In this document: one piece after another, positions 1 to 5,157 of the stretch | Numbering within the stretch: the first letter of the stretch is position 1 | Layout: every line of letters begins with the position of its first letter | Origin: Candidatus Hebobacteria bacterium | Lineage (GTDB): Bacteria > Armatimonadota > Hebobacteria > Hebobacterales > Hebobacteraceae | Length of the DNA: 7,105 nucleotides | NCBI GenBank assembly: GCA_029821235.1 | Contig: JALGTT010000059.1 | Location: 1 to 7,105, forward strand | Direction: 5' to 3' | Translations under genes and position numbers: made by a program | The notes under the pieces: model-generated | What the model saw: only the letters and a program-made list of their open reading frames with translations | The model's database searches: none | Told to the model about the DNA's origin: nothing

Positions 1-842
1 ACGCTCAGCCAGGCGAGGAGGCCGCCCAGGACCGCGGCATATCCGATGGCCTCGTTCATTTCCACGTATGTCCACCGCTTGGTGCCCGGCAGCGCGGTGG
101 CGGCGAGCGCGATCACCAGGGTGGTGAGGGTGGTGAGGGAGAGGACTCGCAGGAGGAACGACCGCAGGGGCACCCGCCAGTGGGAGAGATAGGTCCCCCG
201 CGGACGGGCATGACCCACCACGAGCGCGAGGAGAAGGACCCAGATGAGGCCGAAGATCCAGGTCGCCCTGCGGACCGGCGGGGCGGTGGTCCAGCATCGC
301 CGCCAAATGGCCGCGAACATCTCCCCCCACGGCGCGCGGCGCGGCCGGTGGAGGCGCAGGCGGCCGTCCTGGTAGACGAGCCAAGCTTCTCCGTCGGTCC
401 CTCCGGCGGCAGAACCGCCGCCGGGGTACTGCACCCACATGCCGCGGGGCGAAACACACACCTGGAAGGGTATTCCTTTCTCCTGCAGGAGGCTGGCGAG
501 AATGAGGGCCCTCGCCTCCTCGTCGCCGGCTCCGACCCGGACGGCCTCCCCGGGAGTGGCGAGATACCAGGGCACGCGGTAGATCTGCCAGTCCGCGGCC
601 GGAAGCAGCAGGCCGTCCACGAAGACCGGCAGGTCCTCGGCCCGGTCGGGGGTCTGCCAGCCCATACGCTCCGCCAGATGAGGATCGGTGGGGAGGCGGG
701 ACAGGCGGGCGGCACTGCGGAGGAAGGCGAGCGGGTTGGGGTAGCAGGACAGGAATGTCCACAGGAGCGCCCCCACCAGGAAGCAGATGAGGCGCCTGCC
801 CGGGGTAAGGGGGCCCCGGCGCGCGCTGGAGGAGGAGTTCAT
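1..842 (-). CDS. Membrane protein with degenerate transglutaminase-like domain (3' end outside window)
   Basis: An uninterrupted minus-strand frame starts at ATG 842-840 and is still open at base 1, giving about 280 residues in the window. There is an N-terminal hydrophobic segment (about residues 17-34), then a soluble part, then hydrophobic segments at about 194-210, 228-250 and 266-280. Residues 96-130 read like the core of the transglutaminase-like fold: TPGEAVRVGAGDEEA followed by an LASLLQEKGIPFQV stretch. Active members have GDC at this place and a HAW motif downstream. Here the Cys position is Glu108 and the HAW position reads GMW (134-136), so the Cys and His of the triad are missing. 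I infer a non-enzymatic membrane protein whose soluble domain faces outside the cytoplasm. It overlaps the upstream RNase gene by four bases (ATGA), so the two are probably translated together. The family call rests on motif spacing only. The frame is well supported by its length, membrane segments and coupling. Confidence 0.75.
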   Translation of the reverse strand, partial: MNSSSSARRGPLTPGRRLICFLVGALLWTFLSCYPNPLAFLRSAARLSRLPTDPHLAERMGWQTPDRAEDLPVFVDGLLLPAADWQIYRVPWYLATPGEAVRVGAGDEEARALILASLLQEKGIPFQVCVSPRGMWVQYPGGGSAAGGTDGEAWLVYQDGRLRLHRPRRAPWGEMFAAIWRRCWTTAPPVRRATWIFGLIWVLLLALVVGHARPRGTYLSHWRVPLRSFLLRVLSLTTLTTLVIALAATALPGTKRWTYVEMNEAIGYAAVLGGLLAWLS

Positions 843-1306
843 CCCGCCTGCCCCAGCAGGCGGGCGAGGCGTTCCTGGATCTTGCCCGCGTGGGTTCCAC
901 GCCAATAGATGCGTTGGCAGGAGGGACAGCGGACGAAAGTCTCCTGCGTGGCGTAGACATAGGGAGGGACGCGCGATCTGACCGCCTCCTTGGGGATGGG
1001 TTCGAGGAGGTGATTGCAGACCATACATCGGCTGAGGGGGCGGGCCTGGGAGAGGTCCAGGGGGGCCTCCTCCGCCACCTGGCGGAGTTGCTGTTCGAGG
1101 TGGTCGTCCCTCACGAAGATGATTCTGACTCCTTTCCGTCGTGCCAGCAGCGTGTCCCGGGTGATGAGAATGGCATCCTTCTCACGCGCCCAGGCCAACA
1201 GTTGGGCGTCCTCTGCAAAAGGATGATAGGTGACGTCGAACCCGAACGCGCGCAGCCATTTCGCCAGGCGTCCCACCATGCAGTCGGCTACGAAACATGG
1301 AGCCAT
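839..1306 (-). CDS. Mut7-C family PIN-type RNase with C-terminal zinc ribbon
   Basis: The product has 155 residues, about the usual length for stand-alone Mut7-C proteins. The N-terminus has the family signature VADCMVGRLAKWLRAFGFD. Acidic residues expected in the PIN-like nuclease centre are visible: Asp8, Asp33 (AEDAQLL) and Asp51 (LITRDTLLA). The second half carries two Cys pairs, CMVC (94/97) and CPSC (127/130), forming a zinc ribbon, and the latter is followed by the typical YWRGTH. The family is predicted to be metal-dependent ribonucleases related to the C-terminus of eukaryotic Mut-7; the natural substrate is unknown. The start is ATG 1306-1304, preceded by AGAGGTGG at a spacing of 7, which is an excellent ribosome binding site. 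It lies 67 bp after the HD-GYP gene on the same strand and overlaps the next gene by ATGA, suggesting a shared transcript. A toxin role is not indicated, as no antitoxin-like partner is adjacent. Confidence 0.88.
   Translation of the reverse strand: MAPCFVADCMVGRLAKWLRAFGFDVTYHPFAEDAQLLAWAREKDAILITRDTLLARRKGVRIIFVRDDHLEQQLRQVAEEAPLDLSQARPLSRCMVCNHLLEPIPKEAVRSRVPPYVYATQETFVRCPSCQRIYWRGTHAGKIQERLARLLGQAG
843..864 (-). promoter_or_regulatory. Perfect 9-bp hairpin immediately before the start codon of the membrane-protein gene
   Basis: Bases 843-851 (CCCGCCTGC) and 856-864 (GCAGGCGGG) are exact inverted complements with a 4-base loop. In the minus-strand mRNA the 3' arm ends directly against ATG 842-840, so the purine-rich GGCGGG that could act as a ribosome binding site is paired. 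The hairpin encodes the last codons of the RNase gene, so ribosomes finishing that gene would open it. There is no following T-run, so it is unlikely to be a terminator. Translational coupling is inferred from the position; the inverted repeat itself is seen directly. Confidence 0.55.
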
Positions 1307-1373
1307 GACCGGGCCACCTCTGCGGAGAGAGAGTTCTGCGAGAGGAGAGGAGGCCCCTGCTCATGCGGAATGC

Positions 1374-2759
1374 TCAGGAGGAGATGACCTGAATGAACTG
1401 CTCTGTGAGTTGGGGATCGAGCGCGGCACCGGCGAGGCGGCGCAGTTCCGTGAGGGCCTCCCGTTCGGAGTAGCCGGGGCGGCCGGGGGTGCCGGTGCGG
1501 AGGCGGTCATAGGTGTTGGCCACCGCGACGATCCTGGCGAGCAGGGGAATCGCCTCTCCCTCCAAGCCCTCGGGATAGCCCTTGCCGTCCCACCGCTCGT
1601 GGTGGTAGCGGACGGCGACCAGGGCGGGGCTGAGAAACTCGATGGGCTGGAGGATGCTGATGCCGATCAGGGGGTGCATGCGGTCCATCATCTCGTCGGC
1701 CATGCCGAGGTGCCCGGAGGAGGGGGCGCCGCCCTCGCCGACGCCGATGCGGCCGATGTCGTGCAGGGTGGCCCCGAACCGGAGGGTCTCCATCTCCTCG
1801 GGGCTGAGGCCGAGGGCGCGGCCCAGTTGCAGCGCATAGTCGGTCACCCGCTCGGAGTGGCCCATGGTATAGGGATCCTTGGCCTCGATGGCGCGGGCGA
1901 GCGCGTTCACCGTCTCCCAGTAGGAGCGCCGCAGGTTCTCGTGGAGGCGTGCATTGTGGATGGCGACGGAGGCGTGCTCGGCGAAGGAGCGCAGCAGCCG
2001 GCGCTCTCTCCGCTCCCACTGGTGTCTGACGCCGGAGTAGACGCCGAGGACGCCGAACACCTCGCCGCCGCGGCTGAGGGGGAGGGCGAGCAGGGAGACC
2101 AATCCCTCCTCCTTCGCCCCCTCCCGGTGCACGAACCGCGGGTCGGCCTGCACGTCGAGCACGGTGACCGTGCGGCCCGAGACCACCTGCTGGTAGATGG
2201 GATTCTCCGACAGGCGCAGCGGCCCGCGCGCCAGGAAGTCGAGCCCGAGGCCGTAGGAGGCGGCGGGCACGAGTTGTTCGCGGTCCCGGTCCAGCAGCCG
2301 GATGCAGCAGGCCTTGGCGGAGGTGATGCGGACCGCGGTGCCCGCGATGGTGCGGAGCACCTCGTTGATGCGCAGGGAGCTGCTGACCAGGTAGGACATC
2401 TCGGCCAGGGTGGAGGCCTCCTCGCGGCGCTCCCGCATCTTGGTGAACATGCGCGCGGTCATGATGCCGACGAAGTAGAAGATGGCCCCCCGCGTCACCA
2501 TGTCGGCGATGGGCTGCACCCCGCCCACGATCACCTTGGCGGGAAGCACCGCGGCGAGGAGGGCGGCGGCGAAGGCGGTGACGATGGCGCCGAGGTCACC
2601 CAGCACGTAGGCGGCGATGACGATGGGGATGTAGTACAAGTGGATGAGGCCGCTGGGGGCCCCTCCGTTGTAGTAACTGAGCCAGGTCACGAGCACCAGG
2701 CCGAGGCTGATGCCGATGCCCGTGAGCAGAGACCCGGGGTCGCGCCAGGGTGATCTCAT
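1374..2759 (-). CDS. Membrane-anchored GAF/HD-GYP domain protein (c-di-GMP phosphodiesterase family)
   Basis: The product has 461 residues. Hydrophobic segments fill about residues 11-105 (roughly 11-31, 37-54, 56-72 and 90-104). A GAF-like sensor domain follows at about 125-270, then an HD-GYP domain at about 280-455. HD-GYP motifs seen are HSERV (His301), LHDIG (His333, Asp334), MHPLIG (His362), YHHERWDGKGYP (His386/387, GYP 394-396) and ARIVAVA. HD-GYP enzymes hydrolyse c-di-GMP at a metal centre. Two usual residues differ: the Lys of HDxxK is Arg337, and the Asp normally following the AVA motif, a metal ligand in known structures, is Asn415. Activity may therefore be altered or lost. I chose ATG 2759-2757 because it is preceded by GGGAGG (11-base spacing) and opens directly before the first membrane segment. 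The frame stays open another 142 codons upstream, but that part is low-complexity and overlaps the divergent PDZ gene. No GGDEF domain is present. Confidence 0.9.
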   Translation of the reverse strand: MRSPWRDPGSLLTGIGISLGLVLVTWLSYYNGGAPSGLIHLYYIPIVIAAYVLGDLGAIVTAFAAALLAAVLPAKVIVGGVQPIADMVTRGAIFYFVGIMTARMFTKMRERREEASTLAEMSYLVSSSLRINEVLRTIAGTAVRITSAKACCIRLLDRDREQLVPAASYGLGLDFLARGPLRLSENPIYQQVVSGRTVTVLDVQADPRFVHREGAKEEGLVSLLALPLSRGGEVFGVLGVYSGVRHQWERRERRLLRSFAEHASVAIHNARLHENLRRSYWETVNALARAIEAKDPYTMGHSERVTDYALQLGRALGLSPEEMETLRFGATLHDIGRIGVGEGGAPSSGHLGMADEMMDRMHPLIGISILQPIEFLSPALVAVRYHHERWDGKGYPEGLEGEAIPLLARIVAVANTYDRLRTGTPGRPGYSEREALTELRRLAGAALDPQLTEQFIQVISS

Positions 2760-2854
2760 GGGCGCGGTTTCCTCCCGGCCGGCGCGGGTGCAGGGTTCGG
2801 TTGTTCGCAGAGGTTGGGGTTGTTCATCTTCATCACTGTTTTCCACACAAGGGG

Positions 2855-2860
2855 AGTATA
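2855..2860 (-). promoter_or_regulatory. Possible -10 element for the HD-GYP operon
   Basis: On the minus strand TATACT matches the sigma-70 -10 consensus at five of six positions and lies about 95 bases before the chosen HD-GYP start. No good -35 hexamer stands 16-18 bases upstream: the nearest, TTGTCT, is 22 bases away. The element sits in an imperfect inverted repeat (GG-a-GTATAC-c-CC), so a repressor or activator site overlapping it is possible. This is weak evidence, based on matching alone. Confidence 0.25.
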
Positions 2861-2992
2861 CCCCTCCGTATGCAGAAGTGCGAGACAACTGAGGTGTGAC
2901 GCGCGCGGCCCCGGGGCAAAAGATGGCGAATGGAGGGCACATCGCTGGAGGCTGGTAATGGCATGGGACGGAATTATCGGCCAAGATGGCTG

Positions 2993-3022
2993 TTAACAAG
3001 ATGGTGCGCGACGTGGTAGACT
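2993..3022 (+). promoter_or_regulatory. Candidate sigma-70-like promoter for the PDZ/PilP-like operon
   Basis: TTAACA (2993-2998) and TAGACT (3017-3022) are separated by 18 bases. They match the -35 and -10 consensus at five and four of six positions. Transcription would begin near 3029, about 50 bases before the GTG start at 3079. This also argues against the in-frame ATG codons further upstream (2986, 3001), which would then lie before the transcript start. Confidence 0.35.
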
Positions 3023-3061
3023 TCGTATGTCCGCGTGGTGGGTCAGCGGGGGGACGGACAT

Positions 3062-3072
3062 GGGAGGCGGAG
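3062..3072 (+). promoter_or_regulatory. Ribosome binding site deciding the GTG start of the first PDZ gene
   Basis: GGGAGG (3062-3067) and GGAG (3069-3072) precede GTG 3079. The latter has a spacing of 6. The in-frame ATG codons at 2986 and 3001 have no comparable site, and the residues they would add (many charged, with no membrane segment) do not look like a natural N-terminus. Confidence 0.6.
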
Positions 3073-3078
3073 AGAACA

Positions 3079-3558
3079 GTGGCCCAGCAGAAGGTGAGCG
3101 GTGCAACCGCCGCAGTCGTCATCGGCATCGCCCTGGTGGTGTTCGTGGTGGTGTTCGGGCGGTCGTCGCTGGCGCCGGAGGACAAGCCCCCGTTTCAGCT
3201 GCCCCCGGAACCTCCGGTGGAACAGAAAGAATTGACGGCCGTGCGGCAGGGACTGGAGCCGCTGGGGATCAGCGTGGTGATGCCCCCGCTGGTCGAAGAC
3301 CGGCGGCGAGGGGTGCGGGTGGCGGCGGTGAAAGCCGGGAGCGTGGCGGACGCGGCCGGAATTCAACCCGGGGACCTTCTGGTGAGTTTCGATGGGCGGC
3401 CGCTGATGCAGCCGATGAATCTGGTGGCGGCCGTCAACCTGGCGAAACCGGAGGCGGTCTGCGAGGTGGTCCTCGAGCGAGACGGCGAGGAGATGACGGT
3501 GAAGGTCACGGGGCTGGTGCCCCTCCCGCCTGAGGAACTGAACCGACTGGTCTTCTGA
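3079..3558 (+). CDS. Membrane-anchored single PDZ-domain protein (first of two)
   Basis: With the GTG start at 3079 the product has 159 residues. A single hydrophobic anchor spans about residues 8-27, followed by a Pro/Glu-rich linker (31-50) and one PDZ domain (about 60-148). PDZ features seen are GVRVAAVKAGSVADAAGIQPGDLL (78-101, in part) followed by SFDGRPL. There is no protease domain and no signal-peptide cleavage motif, so it probably stays anchored in the inner membrane with PDZ outside the cytoplasm. Such domains bind protein C-termini or serve as assembly platforms; in type II secretion the GspC protein carries one. It is first in a plus-strand cluster, 41 bp before the GspC/PilP-like gene, consistent with partnership. 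It resembles the later PDZ gene at 4715-5140 in layout and in its end motif GLVPLP, compared with GFVRLP there. I do not recognise a named family beyond PDZ. Confidence 0.85.
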   Translation: MAQQKVSGATAAVVIGIALVVFVVVFGRSSLAPEDKPPFQLPPEPPVEQKELTAVRQGLEPLGISVVMPPLVEDRRRGVRVAAVKAGSVADAAGIQPGDLLVSFDGRPLMQPMNLVAAVNLAKPEAVCEVVLERDGEEMTVKVTGLVPLPPEELNRLVF

Positions 3559-3599
3559 GGCGAAGGGAGCGCGAGAGACCCCAGAGGTGCTAAAGGGCG

Positions 3600-4094
3600 A
3601 TGAGAAAGAAGGGTCAACGACAAGGACAAGACGTCAGGTTCCTGGTGCTGGCGATGGGCACCCTGGCCGTGGCGATCGCCATCATGATCGGCGTGAAGGC
3701 GCTGTCCAGCCGGCCCGCAAAGCGGCCGGCGAAAAAGCCCGCGACGGAGGAGAAGGCAAAGCCGGAGCCGGAGCCGGAGCCGGAGGCCGTCCCCATCACG
3801 CGCGATCCGTTCCGCGGGGAGACGCAGAGCAACACGACTTCGAAGGCCAGGGCCAAGGGCAAAGGCAGACGAGGGACGAGGTCGGATGAGCTGAGGCTGG
3901 TGGGGATCATGTCTGGCAATCCGCCGCTGGCGGTGCTGCGCAAGGGGGATCGGCGATACTATGTGCGAGCGGGGGAGACGGCGGCGGGCTATACGGTGTC
4001 TTCCGTGGGCCGCCAGAGCGTCACTCTGGTGAAGGGGGAGGAGCGGCTGGTGCTGCAGTTGCGTCCTCCCAGCCCGGAGGACGAAGAAGAGTAG
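3600..4094 (+). CDS. Membrane-anchored GspC/PilP-like protein (HR domain only)
   Basis: The product has 164 residues. The basic N-terminus (MRKKGQRQGQ) leads into one membrane segment (about 13-33), then a Lys/Pro/Glu linker with a PEPEPEPE run (55-62), then ITRDPF (67-71), a basic spacer, and a compact beta-rich domain (about 97-155). That domain has the LRLVGIMSG start, an LAVLRKGDRRYYVRAGE centre and a GYTVSSVGRQSVTLV ... RLVLQLRPP finish. This order (DPF, LVGI, Ala-Val, a Tyr-Val-x-x-Gly turn, a V-x-L strand, L-x-L end) is typical of the PilP and GspC homology-region domains that bind secretins in pilus and type II secretion machines. No secretin or other pilus gene is in the window, so the machine it serves is unknown. 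The preceding gene carries TM+PDZ, the other half of GspC. The start is ATG 3600, with AGAGGTG upstream at spacing 10 and a nearer AAAGGG. The acidic tail PEDEEE ends the protein. Confidence 0.75.
   Translation: MRKKGQRQGQDVRFLVLAMGTLAVAIAIMIGVKALSSRPAKRPAKKPATEEKAKPEPEPEPEAVPITRDPFRGETQSNTTSKARAKGKGRRGTRSDELRLVGIMSGNPPLAVLRKGDRRYYVRAGETAAGYTVSSVGRQSVTLVKGEERLVLQLRPPSPEDEEE
3761..3784 (+). repeat. Four tandem copies of GCCGGA in the Pro-Glu linker
   Basis: Bases 3761-3784 are four exact copies of the hexamer GCCGGA, encoding the alternating Pro-Glu linker of the GspC/PilP-like protein. Copy-number change would add or remove two residues at a time and keep the frame, so it would alter linker length only. 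Confidence 0.8.
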
Positions 4095-4171
4095 CAACGG
4101 GCCGGGGTTGTCGGGCGCAGAGGCGCAGAGGTCTCGCTCCGGGAACGCGGCGCGGGTAAGAGAGGTGAGAG

Positions 4172-4432
4172 ATGGCGCGAGAGGATTTTCCGGTGATGTA
4201 CTCCAACCTGGTGCGGATCACCCACGCGGGGCTCGAGTTCCTGCTCGACTTCAAGCGCCTCGGCCCCGAGAACAGGGAAGTGGACTCCGCGCCGACGGTG
4301 GTGCGGGTGGTGCTGAACCCCGTGATCGCGAAGGCCTTTCGCGACGCGATGGTGGAGAACGTACGGCGCTACGAGGAGCAGTTCGGGGAGATTCCCGCTC
4401 CCCCGAAGGGGACGGGATCGGTCGTGCACTGA
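4172..4432 (+). CDS. DUF3467 family small protein
   Basis: The product has 86 residues, the usual size for this family. It reads PVMYSNLVRITHAGLEFLLD in its first third, matching the family's (P-x-Y-x-N-x-v-x-v-x-H-s-x-x-e-F-x-l-D-F) pattern. Its second half carries VVRVVLNPVIAKAFRDAM followed by ENVRRYEEQFGEI, matching the family's R-V-v-x-s-P-x-x-A-K ... N-i-x-x-Y-E-x-x-F-G-x-I. The function of DUF3467 is unknown. There is no membrane segment, so it should be cytoplasmic. The start ATG 4172 has GAGGTGAGAG just upstream. It lies 77 bp after the GspC/PilP-like gene and 17 bp before the zinc-ribbon gene on the same strand, which places it in the same operon. Confidence 0.88.
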   Translation: MAREDFPVMYSNLVRITHAGLEFLLDFKRLGPENREVDSAPTVVRVVLNPVIAKAFRDAMVENVRRYEEQFGEIPAPPKGTGSVVH

Positions 4433-4449
4433 GGCTAGGGGGCGAGAAC

Positions 4450-4707
4450 ATGAGAGGCCAACCTGCGCAGGAACGACGACGACGACGGAAGTGCCCGAGT
4501 TGCGGCGGCGAGAGCATGATTCGCGGCTGCAAGTTGCCCGGGGTGCAGATCCAGATCGTGGCCCACGACGGCGAGCAGCGCAGCGGCCTGATCGGGCTCT
4601 ACTCGGATGTGTGCATGGACTGCGGCCTGACCAGTTTCTATGCGCGGCGGGCCGACGTGGACGCCGAACTGCGGCAAATCGAGAACAGAGACGAGAAAAC
4701 GGACTAG
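4450..4707 (+). CDS. Small zinc-ribbon protein (first of two)
   Basis: The product has 85 residues. A basic N-terminus (six Arg within residues 9-14) precedes CPSC (15-18), and a second pair CMDC (55-58) follows, giving the two knuckles of a zinc ribbon. Between them is a beta-rich stretch (PGVQIQIVAHDGEQRSGLIG). The C-terminus (TSFYARRADVDAELRQIENR) should be helical and charged. The protein is likely cytoplasmic and binds zinc; its ligand, RNA, DNA or protein partner cannot be told. The start ATG 4450 follows AGGGGGCG. A longer in-frame opening exists from 4108, but it overlaps the well-supported DUF3467 gene and has shadow-like composition. It ends 7 bp before the second PDZ gene, indicating operon membership. 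I do not recognise a named family. Confidence 0.75.
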   Translation: MRGQPAQERRRRRKCPSCGGESMIRGCKLPGVQIQIVAHDGEQRSGLIGLYSDVCMDCGLTSFYARRADVDAELRQIENRDEKTD

Positions 4708-4714
4708 TGAGGCT

Positions 4715-5140
4715 ATGAGGCGGATTCTTCCTCCCTGGGCGCTATTGCTGATCGCAGCCATCTTGTTCATGGCCGGGCTCTTTTGGGTGCGCGCAAACCC
4801 GCCCGAGGAGCGCACCCCCCTGGACGAGGCGGTGGCCGACGTGTTGCAGTACGTGGGTATGGAGGTGGAGCCTGAGCCGAGGGAGAAGTCCGGGCTGCTG
4901 GTGAAGTCGGTGACGCCCGGGAGCCCGGCGGAGCACGCGGGGGTGAAGGCCGGGGAGCGAGTGGTGGCGGTCGGGGATCGTTCGGTGTGGCACGCGCTGC
5001 AGCTCCAGGAATTGATAAACACGGCGATGCGTCGGCCGGGAGGCTGCCTGCTGATGTTGGAGAAGGACGGGCACTACCACAGCGTGGTGCTGGGGTTCGT
5101 GCGGCTGCCGGCGCCCCCCACCCACGGGCACTCACACTAG
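4715..5140 (+). CDS. Membrane-anchored single PDZ-domain protein (second of two)
   Basis: The product has 141 residues. MRRILPPWALLLIAAILFMA opens it: a basic start and one membrane segment (about 7-26). A short acidic linker follows, then one PDZ domain (about 45-130) with SGLLVKSVTPGSPAEHAG and KAGERVVAVGDRSV. The tail is His-rich (THGHSH at 136-141). There is no protease or other catalytic domain, so it is probably an inner-membrane protein with the PDZ domain outside the cytoplasm. Comparison with the first PDZ gene shows the same order (anchor, linker, hydrophobic-Gly motif YVGMEV versus PLGISV, PDZ, then GFVRLP versus GLVPLP), so the two look like diverged paralogues. The start ATG 4715 lies only 7 bp after the zinc-ribbon stop. 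GAGG is nearly adjacent to the start (2 bases), which is short, so translation may depend on coupling to the gene before. It is 17 bp before the AcuC gene. Confidence 0.85.
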   Translation: MRRILPPWALLLIAAILFMAGLFWVRANPPEERTPLDEAVADVLQYVGMEVEPEPREKSGLLVKSVTPGSPAEHAGVKAGERVVAVGDRSVWHALQLQELINTAMRRPGGCLLMLEKDGHYHSVVLGFVRLPAPPTHGHSH

Positions 5141-5157
5141 ATCATCGAAGCCATCCC

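Larger units (their letters stand above)
2760..3078. other. Divergent intergenic region between the HD-GYP and PDZ operons
   Basis: This 319-bp stretch separates two genes that point away from each other and has no convincing gene of its own. It is less GC-rich than its flanks between about 2820 and 2890. It holds the HD-GYP ribosome binding site (CCTCCC at 2771-2776, GGGAGG on the minus strand), a minus-strand TATACT (2855-2860) inside an imperfect dyad centred on GTATAC (2856-2861), a perfect 10-bp palindrome GCCCCGGGGC (2908-2917), and a rightward promoter-like pair at 2993-3022. Control of both operons from here is inferred from the layout. I recognised no riboswitch. Confidence 0.6.

Noticed and set aside
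113..908. Open frames at 113-715 (minus) and 180-908 (plus)
   Set aside because: Both are Arg/Pro/Gly-rich shadows of the minus-strand membrane-protein frame 1-842, which has membrane segments and runs off the window edge.
1230..2753. 507-codon plus-strand open frame opposite the HD-GYP gene
   Set aside because: It is antisense to a gene with clear HD-GYP and GAF motifs. Its product is a low-complexity Gly/Ala/Asp/His-rich sequence typical of reading the opposite strand of GC-rich coding DNA.
2914..2995. Possible c-di-GMP riboswitch before the PDZ gene
   Set aside because: Only short stretches such as GGGGCAAA recall the GEMM motif. The conserved core and tetraloop receptor pairing were not found, and the segment lies before the likely promoter at 2993-3022.
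2760..3185. 142-codon N-terminal extension of the HD-GYP protein
   Set aside because: It is rich in Thr/Pro/Arg without domain features, overlaps the divergent PDZ gene and its promoter region, and a better start with a ribosome binding site lies at 2759.
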